DNA of 17,321 bases from Collinsella sp. AM17-1. Lineage in GTDB: Bacteria > Actinomycetota > Coriobacteriia > Coriobacteriales > Coriobacteriaceae. The stretch covers positions 1 through 17,321 of the forward strand of contig NZ_QRJZ01000028.1 in NCBI RefSeq assembly GCF_003470665.1. Direction: 5' to 3'. Below the pieces are notes generated by a model. That model worked only from the letters and a program-made list of their open reading frames with translations. It made no database searches and was not told where the DNA came from. The position numbers and the translations under genes were made by a program. Below, one piece after another: positions 6,579 through 14,184 of this stretch (the stretch's first letter is position 1; every line of letters starts with the position of its first letter).

Positions 6579-7235
6579 TTAGCCCTCCTTGCGGACTTTT
6601 TGCAGGTAGCGGTAGACGCTGGGCTCCGAAATGCCCAGCGCGGTGGCGGCGCAGGCCACAGCGCCCTTGAGCATGAACACCCCGTTGCCGTTGAGATGGC
6701 GAATGACGTCCACGCGGTCGCTCTGACCAAGCGACGCTACATCCAGCCCGCGCGCGCTCAGCAACTCGGCAATGCTGCGGTCGATGAGCTCCTGCGTGGA
6801 CTCCGAAAGGCTTTCGACCTCGATAGGGGCGGGCTCCGTGCGCGTCGGCGCCGCGTCGAAGCATGCCATGAGCTGCTGCGCCATGGTGTTGATGGAGCGC
6901 ACGGTCGAGAGGTCGGTGTTGACGCAGAGCATACCGACGATCTCGTTATCCTCGCGGATAAAGTACGTCGCCGACTCCAGCGTTTTGCCGCCGGCGCCGC
7001 GGCCCTCGTAGCCCGTAATAAACGGCAGGTCGCGATACTTGGGGTCGTGCATGATCTTGAGCGCCAGATCGGTGGCAGGACCGCCGATCTTACGGCCGCT
7101 CACGATGCCGTTGCGAATATCGACGATGGCGTGGTCGGGATCCGAGAAATCGTGCAGCACGATCTCGCTGTTCTTGCCGAGTATCTGCTCCAGGAAATCG
7201 ACCATCGGCAAAAAGCGGCGTACGGTCTCGTTCAC
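6579..7235 (-). CDS. YheO-type PAS-like / helix-turn-helix transcriptional regulator
   Basis: This 218-residue cytosolic DNA-binding regulator has an N-terminal YheO-like PAS domain (about residues 5-115), including ILGKNSEIVLHDFSDPDHAI (18-37) and GGPATDLALKIM (51-62). A linker follows, then a C-terminal helix-turn-helix of the HTH_22/DauR type (about 148-215). Its recognition part is AATALGISEPSVYRYLQKVR (196-215). DauR, a family member, represses D-arginine catabolism. The start is GTG at 7235, with AAGGAG six bases upstream, so longer frames reaching 7376 are rejected. The gene is divergent from the nucleobase permease and the ssnA-ygfK-xdhD block, with a 352-bp shared upstream region. 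It is therefore the prime candidate regulator of that block. The ligand is unknown. Confidence 0.9.
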   Translation of the reverse strand: MNETVRRFLPMVDFLEQILGKNSEIVLHDFSDPDHAIVDIRNGIVSGRKIGGPATDLALKIMHDPKYRDLPFITGYEGRGAGGKTLESATYFIREDNEIVGMLCVNTDLSTVRSINTMAQQLMACFDAAPTRTEPAPIEVESLSESTQELIDRSIAELLSARGLDVASLGQSDRVDVIRHLNGNGVFMLKGAVACAATALGISEPSVYRYLQKVRKEG

Positions 7236-7263
7236 GGGCAACTCCTTTGGGTGAAATCGGAAA

Positions 7264-7274
7264 TGTTCATAACA
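7264..7274. promoter_or_regulatory. Operator-like inverted repeat upstream of the YheO-type gene
   Basis: TGTT-cat-AACA at 7264-7274 lies 29 bp upstream of the GTG start, in an AT-rich stretch. It could be an autoregulatory site; no clear promoter hexamers were found around it. Confidence 0.25.
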
Positions 7275-7471
7275 ATTTTTTCTCATGGTAACACGCTGCT
7301 CATCATCTCGTATATCCGCAGGTACATTGCGTAATGCAGACGAACGGTATGATTTTGGCGGTAAACGGTCGACCAAAAGAAAAGTAAGATGTTATTTAGA
7401 CCAGACACATTCCTGACCTGCGGAAACGAGTTATTTCAGCCGAAGAATAGTCTGATAACAAAAAATTATTA

Positions 7472-7500
7472 TTGAGAATGAGAATCATCTTTAATACGAT
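7472..7500 (+). promoter_or_regulatory. Promoter of the permease/ssnA/ygfK/xdhD block with overlapping Fur-like box
   Basis: TTGAGA (7472-7477, 5/6 to consensus) and TACGAT (7495-7500, 4/6) are separated by exactly 17 bp. TGAGAATGAGAATCA (7473-7487) overlaps the -35 and matches the 7-1-7 Fur consensus TGATAATnATTATCA at 12 of 14 positions. Transcription would start near 7507, which rules out the in-frame ATG at 7501 and supports the permease start at 7588. The remaining 352-bp divergent region (7236-7587) shows no gene and no recognised riboswitch. Confidence 0.55.
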
Positions 7501-7587
7501 ATGCAACGAAGGCACAACCTCAACCCCGCACTGCGTCACAATAGAGCGTTAGATGCGAAAACAACTACTTCGAGGATTGGTGGTCAA

Positions 7588-8982
7588 ATGACCCAGGAGA
7601 CGGTTACGAACGGCACTGAAGCCCTGTTCACTCGTGAAGGCATGCCTCCCGTTAAGGAAATGATCCCGTGTGCCCTTCAGCACGTACTGGCTTCGTTTGC
7701 CGGTATCATCACCCCGGCTGTCATCATGGCCGGTGTCTACGGCTTTAATAGCCAGCAGAGCACCGACATCATCCAGGTCGCGCTCATTCTTTCGGCGATC
7801 GACACGGCCCTTCAGGCCTTTGCCCCCTTCCGTCGCATCGGCGGCGGCCTGCCCATCGTCATGGGCGTTTCGTTCGCGTTCCTGCCGGCCCTGCAGGCCA
7901 TGGGTGCCTCGGGCTTTAGCTTTGGTGCGCTGCTGGGCGGCGAGATCGTCGGCGGCGCCGTCGCGGTCCTCTTTGGTCTGGCCTACAGCAAGATCAAGTG
8001 GCTGTTCCCGCCCGTCGTGACCGGTACGGTCATCTTCTCCATTGGCGTCTCTCTCTATCCCACGGCCGTCAAGTACATGGCCGGCGGCATGGGCACGCCG
8101 CTGTGGGGCACCCCGCAGGCCTGGTGCGTCGCTCTTATCACCTTCGCCGTGGTCTTTGCGCTCGCCAACTTTGGCAAGGGCACGCTCAAGCTGGGCTCCG
8201 TGTTCTTTGGCATGATCGTTGGCATGATCGTCTCCATCCCCTTCGGCATGATCGACTTCTCCAGCGTCGCCACCGCTCAGGTCTTCGCCCTTCCCAAGCT
8301 CATGCCCTACGCGCTCGAGTTTGATCCCGAGGTCTGCATTACCCTCGCCGTCGTGTTCCCCATGGTTGCCATCCAGGTTATCGGTGACGTCTCCGCCGCC
8401 TGCCTGGGCTCCATCGACCGTATGCCCACCGAGCGCGAGCTCTCCGGCGCTATCGTGTCCCAGGGCCTTACCTCTATGGTCGGCGGCCTGCTGGGCGGTC
8501 TTCCCACCAGCGCCCTTGGCCAGAACGTGGGCATCATCTGCTCCAACAAGGTCGTCAACAAGTGGGTCTTTGTGATCATCGCTGCCGTCTTTGCCATCGC
8601 CGGTCTGTTCCCGCAGCTCTCTGCCGTCCTTTCCGCTATCCCGCAGCCCGTCATCGGCGGTGCTACCGTGGGCGTGTTTGGCACCATCACCATGAACGGC
8701 GTGCGCATGTTCACCCGCGAGGGCCTCACGCAGCGCACTACCACCATCGTCGGCACCTCCGTCGTCTTTGGCCTGGGTATCTGGATGGCCAGCGGTTGCC
8801 TTGCCGGCGAGGGTATGCCCGCCTGGGTGTCCACCGTCATCGGCTCCAATGCCGTAACCCCCACCGCCATCATGGCCATTGTCCTTAACCTGATCCTTCC
8901 GCAGACGCCGGTCGTGGCTCAGCACATCGATGCTGCCAAGGACGCTGCCGTGGATCTGGTCTTGCCCGAGAGCAAGAAGTAA
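7588..8982 (+). CDS. NCS2 (NAT) family nucleobase:cation symporter, probable purine/xanthine/urate permease
   Basis: This 464-residue inner-membrane protein is mostly hydrophobic, with long helices throughout, and probably has about 14 segments in the UraA/XanQ fold. It would import a purine base or urate with H+ or Na+. QH (31-32) in the first helix, FPPVVTGTVIFSIGVSL (140-156), VIGDVSA (264-270), the NAT-signature region QNVGIICSNK (312-321) and IPQPVIGG (351-358) identify the family. Two positions differ from XanQ-type proteins: the helix-8 Glu of E-x-x-G-D is Gln263, and the signature Thr is Asn320. The ATG at 7588 is preferred over 7501 because the promoter lies at 7472-7500 and homology begins here; the ribosome site is only a weak GAGGA about 11 bases upstream. 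It probably heads the purine block. Confidence 0.9.
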   Translation: MTQETVTNGTEALFTREGMPPVKEMIPCALQHVLASFAGIITPAVIMAGVYGFNSQQSTDIIQVALILSAIDTALQAFAPFRRIGGGLPIVMGVSFAFLPALQAMGASGFSFGALLGGEIVGGAVAVLFGLAYSKIKWLFPPVVTGTVIFSIGVSLYPTAVKYMAGGMGTPLWGTPQAWCVALITFAVVFALANFGKGTLKLGSVFFGMIVGMIVSIPFGMIDFSSVATAQVFALPKLMPYALEFDPEVCITLAVVFPMVAIQVIGDVSAACLGSIDRMPTERELSGAIVSQGLTSMVGGLLGGLPTSALGQNVGIICSNKVVNKWVFVIIAAVFAIAGLFPQLSAVLSAIPQPVIGGATVGVFGTITMNGVRMFTREGLTQRTTTIVGTSVVFGLGIWMASGCLAGEGMPAWVSTVIGSNAVTPTAIMAIVLNLILPQTPVVAQHIDAAKDAAVDLVLPESKK

Positions 8983-8999
8983 CCAATTCGGTGCTATTC

Positions 9000-9160
9000 G
9001 TCGGCGGACACATCGCCTCGTCCGCTGACGTCATGCGGCGCCAAGCCGCACTTCAAAGGGTCTGTCCCTTTGGTGAAGCGTTGACGGGAGAGGGCCCGTT
9101 TCCGGTGTAGGCCGGCGCTTCGCACTCCGCCATGTCAGAGGTGTCAAACCCCGCCTCTGA
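9000..9160 (+). promoter_or_regulatory. Train of small hairpins in the permease-ssnA gap
   Basis: The 195-bp gap contains GTCGGCGGAC (9000-9009) with GTCCGCTGAC (9020-9029), TGCGGC (9034-9039) with GCCGCA (9045-9050), and CTTCAAAGGG with CCCTTT-ggt-GAAG (9051-9078). It also contains ACGGG (9084-9088) with CCCGT (9095-9099), and TCAGAGG (9135-9141) with CCTCTGA (9154-9160). The last ends five bases before the ssnA ribosome site. None has a U-run, so termination is unlikely; roles in mRNA processing or stability are possible. Confidence 0.5.
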
Positions 9161-9177
9161 TGTCGAAGGGAGCATCC

Positions 9178-10533
9178 ATGCTTCTGGTCGCTAACGGTTC
9201 CGTCTTTACCCGCAACGCTCAGGCCCCGTTCATCCCCAACGGTGCAGTCGCCATTGACGGAGATACGATCGTCGAAGTGGGCCCCGAGTGCGAGCTCAAG
9301 GTCAAGTACCCGGGTGCCGAGTACGTCGACGCCCGGGGCAACCTCATCATGCCCGGACTTATCAACTGCCATACCCACATCTACTCGGGTCTGGCTCGCG
9401 GCCTTGCCATTAAGGGCTGCAACCCCACCAACTTCCTGGAGAATCTTGAGCAGCAGTGGTGGAAGATTGACGACAACCTGACGCTCGACGGCACCAAGGC
9501 CAGCGCCTATGCCACGATTCTGGACTCCATCCGCGATGGCGTCACAACGATCTTCGATCACCATGCGAGCTTCTGCGAGATTCCGGGAAGCCTCTTTACC
9601 ATTAAGGATGCAGCTCAGGAGCTGGGCATGCGTTCGTGCCTGTGCTACGAGGTCTCCGACCGCCGCGGTCAGGAAAAATGTGACCAGGCCATTGCCGAGA
9701 ACGCCGAGTTTGCCCAGTGGGCCGCCAAGGAGCGTCGCGATAACGACAACCACATGATCGCCGCCATGTTTGGCGGTCACGCCACCTTTACGCTGTCGGA
9801 CGAGACCATGGACAAGATGGCCGAGGCCAACAACGGCCTGACCGGCTTCCACATCCACGTATGCGAGGGTATGAACGACGTGTGGGATTCCCGCCTCAAC
9901 CGCGGCGGCATCAGCCCCGTCGAGCGCCTGCTGCAGCACAACCTGCTGGGTCCCGACACCATGCTGGGCCACTGCATCCACGTGACGCCCGCCGAGATGG
10001 ATATCGTCAAGGAGTCCGGTACCTGGCTCGTCAACAACCCCGAATCCAATATGGGCAACGCCGTGGGCTGCGCCCCCGTGCTCGAGTTCTTCCGCCGCGG
10101 CATCCCCGTGTGCATGGGCACCGACGCCTACACCCACGATATGCTCGAGAGCCTCAAGGTCTTCCTGATCATTCAGCGCCACAACGCCGCTATGCCCAAC
10201 GTGGGCTGGTGCGAGGCCATGACGATGCTCTTTGAGAACAACGCCAAGATGGCGAGCAAGTACTTCGATCGCAAGCTCGGCGTGCTTGAACCCGCCGCCG
10301 CCGCCGACGTCATCGTCATGGACTACAAGCCCTTTACGCCGCTGAGCGAGGAGAACATCGACGGCCACATGCTCTTTGGCATGATGGGCAAAAACTGCCG
10401 TACCACCATCATCAACGGCCGCGTCCTGTACAAGGATCGCGAGTTCGTTGGCATTGATGAGGACAAGATCAACGCGTGGACCATGGCCGAGTCCAAGAAG
10501 CTCTGGAGCACGCTTAACGATCGCGCCTACTAA
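9178..10533 (+). CDS. ssnA: SsnA family metal-dependent aminohydrolase
   Basis: This 451-residue cytosolic protein belongs to the amidohydrolase superfamily (guanine deaminase/chlorohydrolase branch). It would remove an amino group or open a ring of a heterocycle using one metal ion. The metal and catalytic residues are visible: H65 and H67 in NCHTHIYSG, H225/H227 and E230 in FHIHVCEG, H265 in GHCIHVT and D316 in MGTDAYTHD. SsnA is found beside YgfK and XdhD-type enzymes in E. coli and in anaerobic purine-using bacteria. Its substrate has not been firmly established; a purine-derived intermediate is likely from context. The ATG at 9178 is chosen over 9160 because AAGGGAG lies five bases before it and the family starts with this MLLVANGSVF region. 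Confidence 0.92.
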   Translation: MLLVANGSVFTRNAQAPFIPNGAVAIDGDTIVEVGPECELKVKYPGAEYVDARGNLIMPGLINCHTHIYSGLARGLAIKGCNPTNFLENLEQQWWKIDDNLTLDGTKASAYATILDSIRDGVTTIFDHHASFCEIPGSLFTIKDAAQELGMRSCLCYEVSDRRGQEKCDQAIAENAEFAQWAAKERRDNDNHMIAAMFGGHATFTLSDETMDKMAEANNGLTGFHIHVCEGMNDVWDSRLNRGGISPVERLLQHNLLGPDTMLGHCIHVTPAEMDIVKESGTWLVNNPESNMGNAVGCAPVLEFFRRGIPVCMGTDAYTHDMLESLKVFLIIQRHNAAMPNVGWCEAMTMLFENNAKMASKYFDRKLGVLEPAAAADVIVMDYKPFTPLSEENIDGHMLFGMMGKNCRTTIINGRVLYKDREFVGIDEDKINAWTMAESKKLWSTLNDRAY

Positions 10534-10547
10534 TTACAAGTAGATTC

Positions 10548-10662
10548 ACGCGCGTCGGATGTTTCGCCGCATCCGACGCGCGTATAGGCGACCTCCGCGG
10601 GGTCGCCGGCGCTGTGCTAGCGCTACACCGTATTTGCGCCCGCCGCGCGGTCTCGCCGGGCG
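10548..10662 (+). promoter_or_regulatory. Four consecutive GC-rich hairpins between ssnA and ygfK
   Basis: A perfect 14-bp stem, ACGCGCGTCGGATG (10548-10561) with CATCCGACGCGCGT (10570-10583), has an 8-nt loop. It is followed by GGCGACC/GGTCGCC (10587-10607), GCGCT/AGCGC (10609-10623) and CGCCCG/CGGGCG (10637-10662). The ygfK ribosome site starts six bases later. No U-run follows the first stem, so it is not a classical terminator. It could mark an mRNA processing or stability boundary within the operon. Confidence 0.6.
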
Positions 10663-10681
10663 TTACAGAGAGGAGCTCACT

Positions 10682-13681
10682 ATGAGCGACATCATGAGGC
10701 CGATCCCGTTTTCGCAGCTGATGAACTGGATCATCGAGGAGCACAAGACCCAGGACGCCATCTTTGGCGTGCGCAAGATGGTCACGACCAACCAGGAGGG
10801 TGCGCTCCCCATTTTTGACGAGCGCATCGAGACTCCGTTTGGCCCGGCCGCCGGTCCCAATACGCAGCTGGCCCAGAACATCGTGGCGTCCTACGTGGCC
10901 GGTTCCCGCTTCTTTGAGCTTAAGACCGTTCAGGTTATGGACGGCGAGGAGCTCTCCAAGTGCGTTAACAAGCCCTGTATCGTGGCGCAGGACGAGTGCT
11001 ACAACTGCGAGTGGTCGACCGAGCTCGAGGTTCCGCAGGCCTTTGCCGAGTACGTGAAGGCATGGTTCGCCTGCCACCTGATCGCTCGCGAGTACGGCTT
11101 GGGCAGCCCGGACGGCTTTGTCTTCAACATGTCCGTGGGTTATGACCTGGAGGGCATTAAGAGCCCCAAGGTCGATGCGTACATCGAGGGCATGAAGGAC
11201 GCCAACGGCTCCGACGTCTGGAACGAGTGCCGCACGTGGGCGCTCGCTAACCTGGACAAGTTTGAGCATGTCGATGCCGCGTTTGTCGAGTCCATCCCGG
11301 CACGCGTCTCCAACTCCATTACCGAGTCCACGCTGCATGGCTGCCCGCCGGCGGAGATTGAGCGCATCGCGACCTATCTGATCACCGAGAAGGGCCTCAA
11401 CACCTACATCAAGTGCAACCCCACGCTGCTGGGCTATGAGTTTGCCCGCCAGCGCCTCAACGAGCTGGGCTTTGACTACATCGTCTTCGATGACACGCAC
11501 TTCCGCGAGGACCTGCAGTGGGCCGACGCCGTGCCCATGTTCGAGCGCCTGATTGCCCTGTGCGCCGAGCACGGCTTGGAGTTTGGCGTCAAGCTGACCA
11601 ACACGTTCCCCGTCGACGTGACCAGGGACGAGCTGCCCTCCACCGAGATGTACATGTCGGGCCGTTCGCTGTTCTCGCTGACCATCGAGGCCGCCCGTCG
11701 CATTACCGAGCAGTTCGATGGCAAGCTGCGCATCAGCTACTCCGGCGGTGCTACGGTCTACAACATCCGCGCCCTGTACGATGCCGGCATTTGGCCTGTC
11801 ACCCTGGCGACCGACGTGCTCAAGCCCGGTGGCTACGAGCGCTTTAGCCAGATGGCCGGCGAGTTTACCGATCTGGACGGCAAGCCGTTTGAGGGTGTCT
11901 CTCTCGATGCCGTGACCGCGATTCAGGCCGATTCGCTCACCAACCCGCTCTACAAGAAGCCGCTACGCCCGCTGCCCGACCGCAAGGTCGCCGGCAAGAG
12001 CCCGCTTTCCGACTGCTTTACCACGCCGTGCCGCACGAGCTGCCCCATCCAGCAGGATATTCCCGCCTATCTGGCGGCTGTTGACGAGGGCCGCTACGAG
12101 GACGCGCTCAACATTATCATCGAGCGCAACGCCCTGCCGTTCATTACCGGCACCATCTGCCCGCATCCCTGCGGCCGTGCCTGCGAGCGTGCGTTCTACG
12201 AGCCCGAGGGCGCCCAGATTCGCGCCAGCAAGCTCAAGGCCGCCCGCGAGGCCATGACCGCCGTGCTGCCCAAGCTGCGCGCCCAGGCCATCGCCAACGA
12301 CGGCGAGCGCAACGTTGCCGTTATCGGCGGCGGCCCGGCCGGTCTGGCGACGGCGTTCTTCCTGACGCGCGCCGGCGTGCCCGTCACCATCTTTGAGGCC
12401 CGCGATTCGCTCGGCGGCGTGGTCCGTCACGTGATCCCCGAGTTCCGTATCGCCAGCGACGATATCTCCCACGATGCCGAGCTCTGCCTGGTCTTTGGTG
12501 CCAAGGTGCAGCTCAATGCCCGCGTGGATTCCATTGACGAGCTCAAGGCCCAGGGCTTTACCGACGTGGTCGTGGCCACCGGTGCCTGGATGCCCGGCTC
12601 TGCGGGCCTGGGCGAGGGTGCCGAGCTCGACGTGCTGGAGTTCCTCGAGGCCGCCAAGAAGGGCGAGAAGCTCGAGCTGGGCGAGGATGTCGTGGTCATT
12701 GGCGCCGGCAATACCGCCATGGACGCGGCCCGCGTGGCCAAGCGCCTGGCTGGCGTGAAGAACGTGCGCTTGGTCTACCGCCGCACCAAGAAGCAGATGC
12801 CCGCCGACGAGGAAGAGCTCGATCTTGCTCTTGCCGACGGCGTTGAGTTCTGCGAGCTGCTGGCGCCCAAGGCGCTCAACGGTGCCGTGCTGACCTGCGA
12901 TGTTATGGAGCTTGGCGAGCCGGACTCAAGCGGCCGTCGCAGCCCTGTCGCCACGGGTGAGACCGTTGAGCTTTCCGCCACCACGGTGATCTGCGCCGTG
13001 GGCGAGGGCATCGATGCCAGCCTGTACGATGCCGCGGGCGTCGAGCACGACCGTCGCGGTCGCCTTGCCGCCACCTCCACCGGTGTCGAGGGCGTTTGGG
13101 CTGCGGGTGACTGCCGTCGCGGTCCGGCCACCGTGGTCGAGGCTATCGCCGATGCCGCCGAGGTCGCTCGTGCCATCGCCGGCGTGGACTTTAACAAGTA
13201 CGCCGACTGCAACGAGCAAACCGGCCGCGAGGACACCTGTTACGAGCGCAAGGGGTCGCTGTGCCGCGACAAGCGCAACTGCACCAAGACTCGCTGCCTG
13301 GGCTGCGGCTCGGTGTGCGAGGTCTGCTGCGACGTGTGCCCCAACCGCGCCAACGTTGCCATCAAGGTGCCGGGCCTGGCCAAGCATCAGGTCGTCCATG
13401 TCGACGGCATGTGCAACGAGTGCGGCAACTGCGCCGTGTTCTGCCCCTACCAGGAGGGTCGTCCCTACAAGGACAAGCTCACCCTGTTCTGGAGCGAGCA
13501 GGACATGGAGAACTCCGAGAACGAGGGCTTCCTGGCCGTGGACGAGGATCACTTTAAGGTCCGCGTCGCCGGCACGGTCCGCACCGTCTCGGTCGATGCC
13601 GTCAACACCGGCCTTCCCGAGGCTGTCCGCCTGACCATCAGGGCTGTGCGCGACAACTATTCGTACCTTCTTAAGAAATAG
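10682..13681 (+). CDS. ygfK: YgfK-type flavin/Fe-S oxidoreductase (putative selenate reductase subunit family)
   Basis: This 999-residue protein is close to E. coli YgfK (about 1030). The N-terminal part (1-430) is a YgfK/dihydroorotate-dehydrogenase-like barrel. A GltD-like module follows: Cys sets C445/C450/C454 and C493/C497/C501, FAD loop VIGGGPAG (547-554), NAD(P) loop VIGAGNTAMD (672-681) and GVWAAGD (804-810). The C-terminus carries ferredoxin cysteines: C872, C875, C879, C882, C883, C886, then C911, C914, C917 and C921. The layout predicts electron transfer between NAD(P)H, FAD and Fe-S clusters. The selenate-reductase label comes from E. coli genetics; here a partner role for the XdhD-type enzyme is more likely. 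GAGAGGAG lies six bases before the ATG, so the upstream ATG at 10559, inside a hairpin, is rejected. Confidence 0.93.
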   Translation: MSDIMRPIPFSQLMNWIIEEHKTQDAIFGVRKMVTTNQEGALPIFDERIETPFGPAAGPNTQLAQNIVASYVAGSRFFELKTVQVMDGEELSKCVNKPCIVAQDECYNCEWSTELEVPQAFAEYVKAWFACHLIAREYGLGSPDGFVFNMSVGYDLEGIKSPKVDAYIEGMKDANGSDVWNECRTWALANLDKFEHVDAAFVESIPARVSNSITESTLHGCPPAEIERIATYLITEKGLNTYIKCNPTLLGYEFARQRLNELGFDYIVFDDTHFREDLQWADAVPMFERLIALCAEHGLEFGVKLTNTFPVDVTRDELPSTEMYMSGRSLFSLTIEAARRITEQFDGKLRISYSGGATVYNIRALYDAGIWPVTLATDVLKPGGYERFSQMAGEFTDLDGKPFEGVSLDAVTAIQADSLTNPLYKKPLRPLPDRKVAGKSPLSDCFTTPCRTSCPIQQDIPAYLAAVDEGRYEDALNIIIERNALPFITGTICPHPCGRACERAFYEPEGAQIRASKLKAAREAMTAVLPKLRAQAIANDGERNVAVIGGGPAGLATAFFLTRAGVPVTIFEARDSLGGVVRHVIPEFRIASDDISHDAELCLVFGAKVQLNARVDSIDELKAQGFTDVVVATGAWMPGSAGLGEGAELDVLEFLEAAKKGEKLELGEDVVVIGAGNTAMDAARVAKRLAGVKNVRLVYRRTKKQMPADEEELDLALADGVEFCELLAPKALNGAVLTCDVMELGEPDSSGRRSPVATGETVELSATTVICAVGEGIDASLYDAAGVEHDRRGRLAATSTGVEGVWAAGDCRRGPATVVEAIADAAEVARAIAGVDFNKYADCNEQTGREDTCYERKGSLCRDKRNCTKTRCLGCGSVCEVCCDVCPNRANVAIKVPGLAKHQVVHVDGMCNECGNCAVFCPYQEGRPYKDKLTLFWSEQDMENSENEGFLAVDEDHFKVRVAGTVRTVSVDAVNTGLPEAVRLTIRAVRDNYSYLLKK

Positions 13682-13692
13682 GCGAGTCTCTT

Positions 13693-14172
13693 ATGGCCAA
13701 ATCCATTCAACATAACGTGGCCTACGTTGCCTGCGGAAGCGGTTGCACCTCCGCAGGCGGCGACGCCCGCTGCAGCGAAGGCTGCATTGGCTGTGGCGCC
13801 TGTGTCACGGCCTGCCCCCACGGCGCCATTGCGCTGGTCGATGGCATCGCCCGCGTGGATCGCTCCAAGTGCACGGGCTGTGGCCTGTGCGGCATGGCGT
13901 GCCCGCAGCGCGTGATTGCCTTCGTTCCCGGCTACCAGAACATTCTGGTGCGCTGTAACAACACCGACAAGGGCGCCATTGCGCGCAAGATCTGCGACAC
14001 GAGCTGCATCGGTTGCGGCATGTGCGCTAAAAAGTGCCCTGCCGGCGCTATCCGCATCGAGGACAACTGCGCCCATATCGACGGCGCGGACTGCCTGTCG
14101 TGCGGCATGTGCGCCGTCGTCTGCCCGCATGGCGCCATTCACGACCGCACCGGCATCGCCGCCGGCGTGTAG
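13693..14172 (+). CDS. RnfB-like polyferredoxin with four 4Fe-4S motifs
   Basis: This 159-residue soluble electron carrier has no membrane segment. Four CxxCxxCxxxC motifs are seen: C31/34/37/41, C60/63/66/70, C105/108/111/115 and C134/137/140/144, enough for four 4Fe-4S clusters. Six further cysteines (C14, C18, C27, C88, C101, C126) lie outside them. The second half, with CNNTDKGAIARKICDTSCIG (88-107), resembles the C-terminal part of RnfB without its membrane anchor. The gene starts 11 bp after ygfK and ends 12 bp before the molybdenum hydroxylase gene. This argues that it passes electrons between those two enzymes. The ribosome site is weak (GGCGAG), so it may rely on coupling to ygfK translation. 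Confidence 0.92.
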   Translation: MAKSIQHNVAYVACGSGCTSAGGDARCSEGCIGCGACVTACPHGAIALVDGIARVDRSKCTGCGLCGMACPQRVIAFVPGYQNILVRCNNTDKGAIARKICDTSCIGCGMCAKKCPAGAIRIEDNCAHIDGADCLSCGMCAVVCPHGAIHDRTGIAAGV

Positions 14173-14184
14173 AAGGGAATCACC

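Noticed and set aside
7236..7471. Possible purine riboswitch upstream of the permease
   Set aside because: It lies upstream of the best promoter, and no conserved purine or PreQ1-type core was found by eye; a covariance-model search would settle it.
7501..7587. Extended N-terminus for the permease starting at ATG 7501
   Set aside because: It abuts the -10 hexamer and would lie before the predicted transcription start; homology begins after 7588.
7549..8925. A 458-residue minus-strand open frame opposite the permease
   Set aside because: Extremely Asp/Gly/His/Lys-rich, the expected mirror of a hydrophobic membrane protein; no start signals.
10559..10681. Extended N-terminus for YgfK starting at ATG 10559
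   Set aside because: The ATG sits in the loop side of a perfect hairpin without a ribosome site, the extra residues are Arg-rich and unlike the family, and GAGAGGAG precedes the ATG at 10682.
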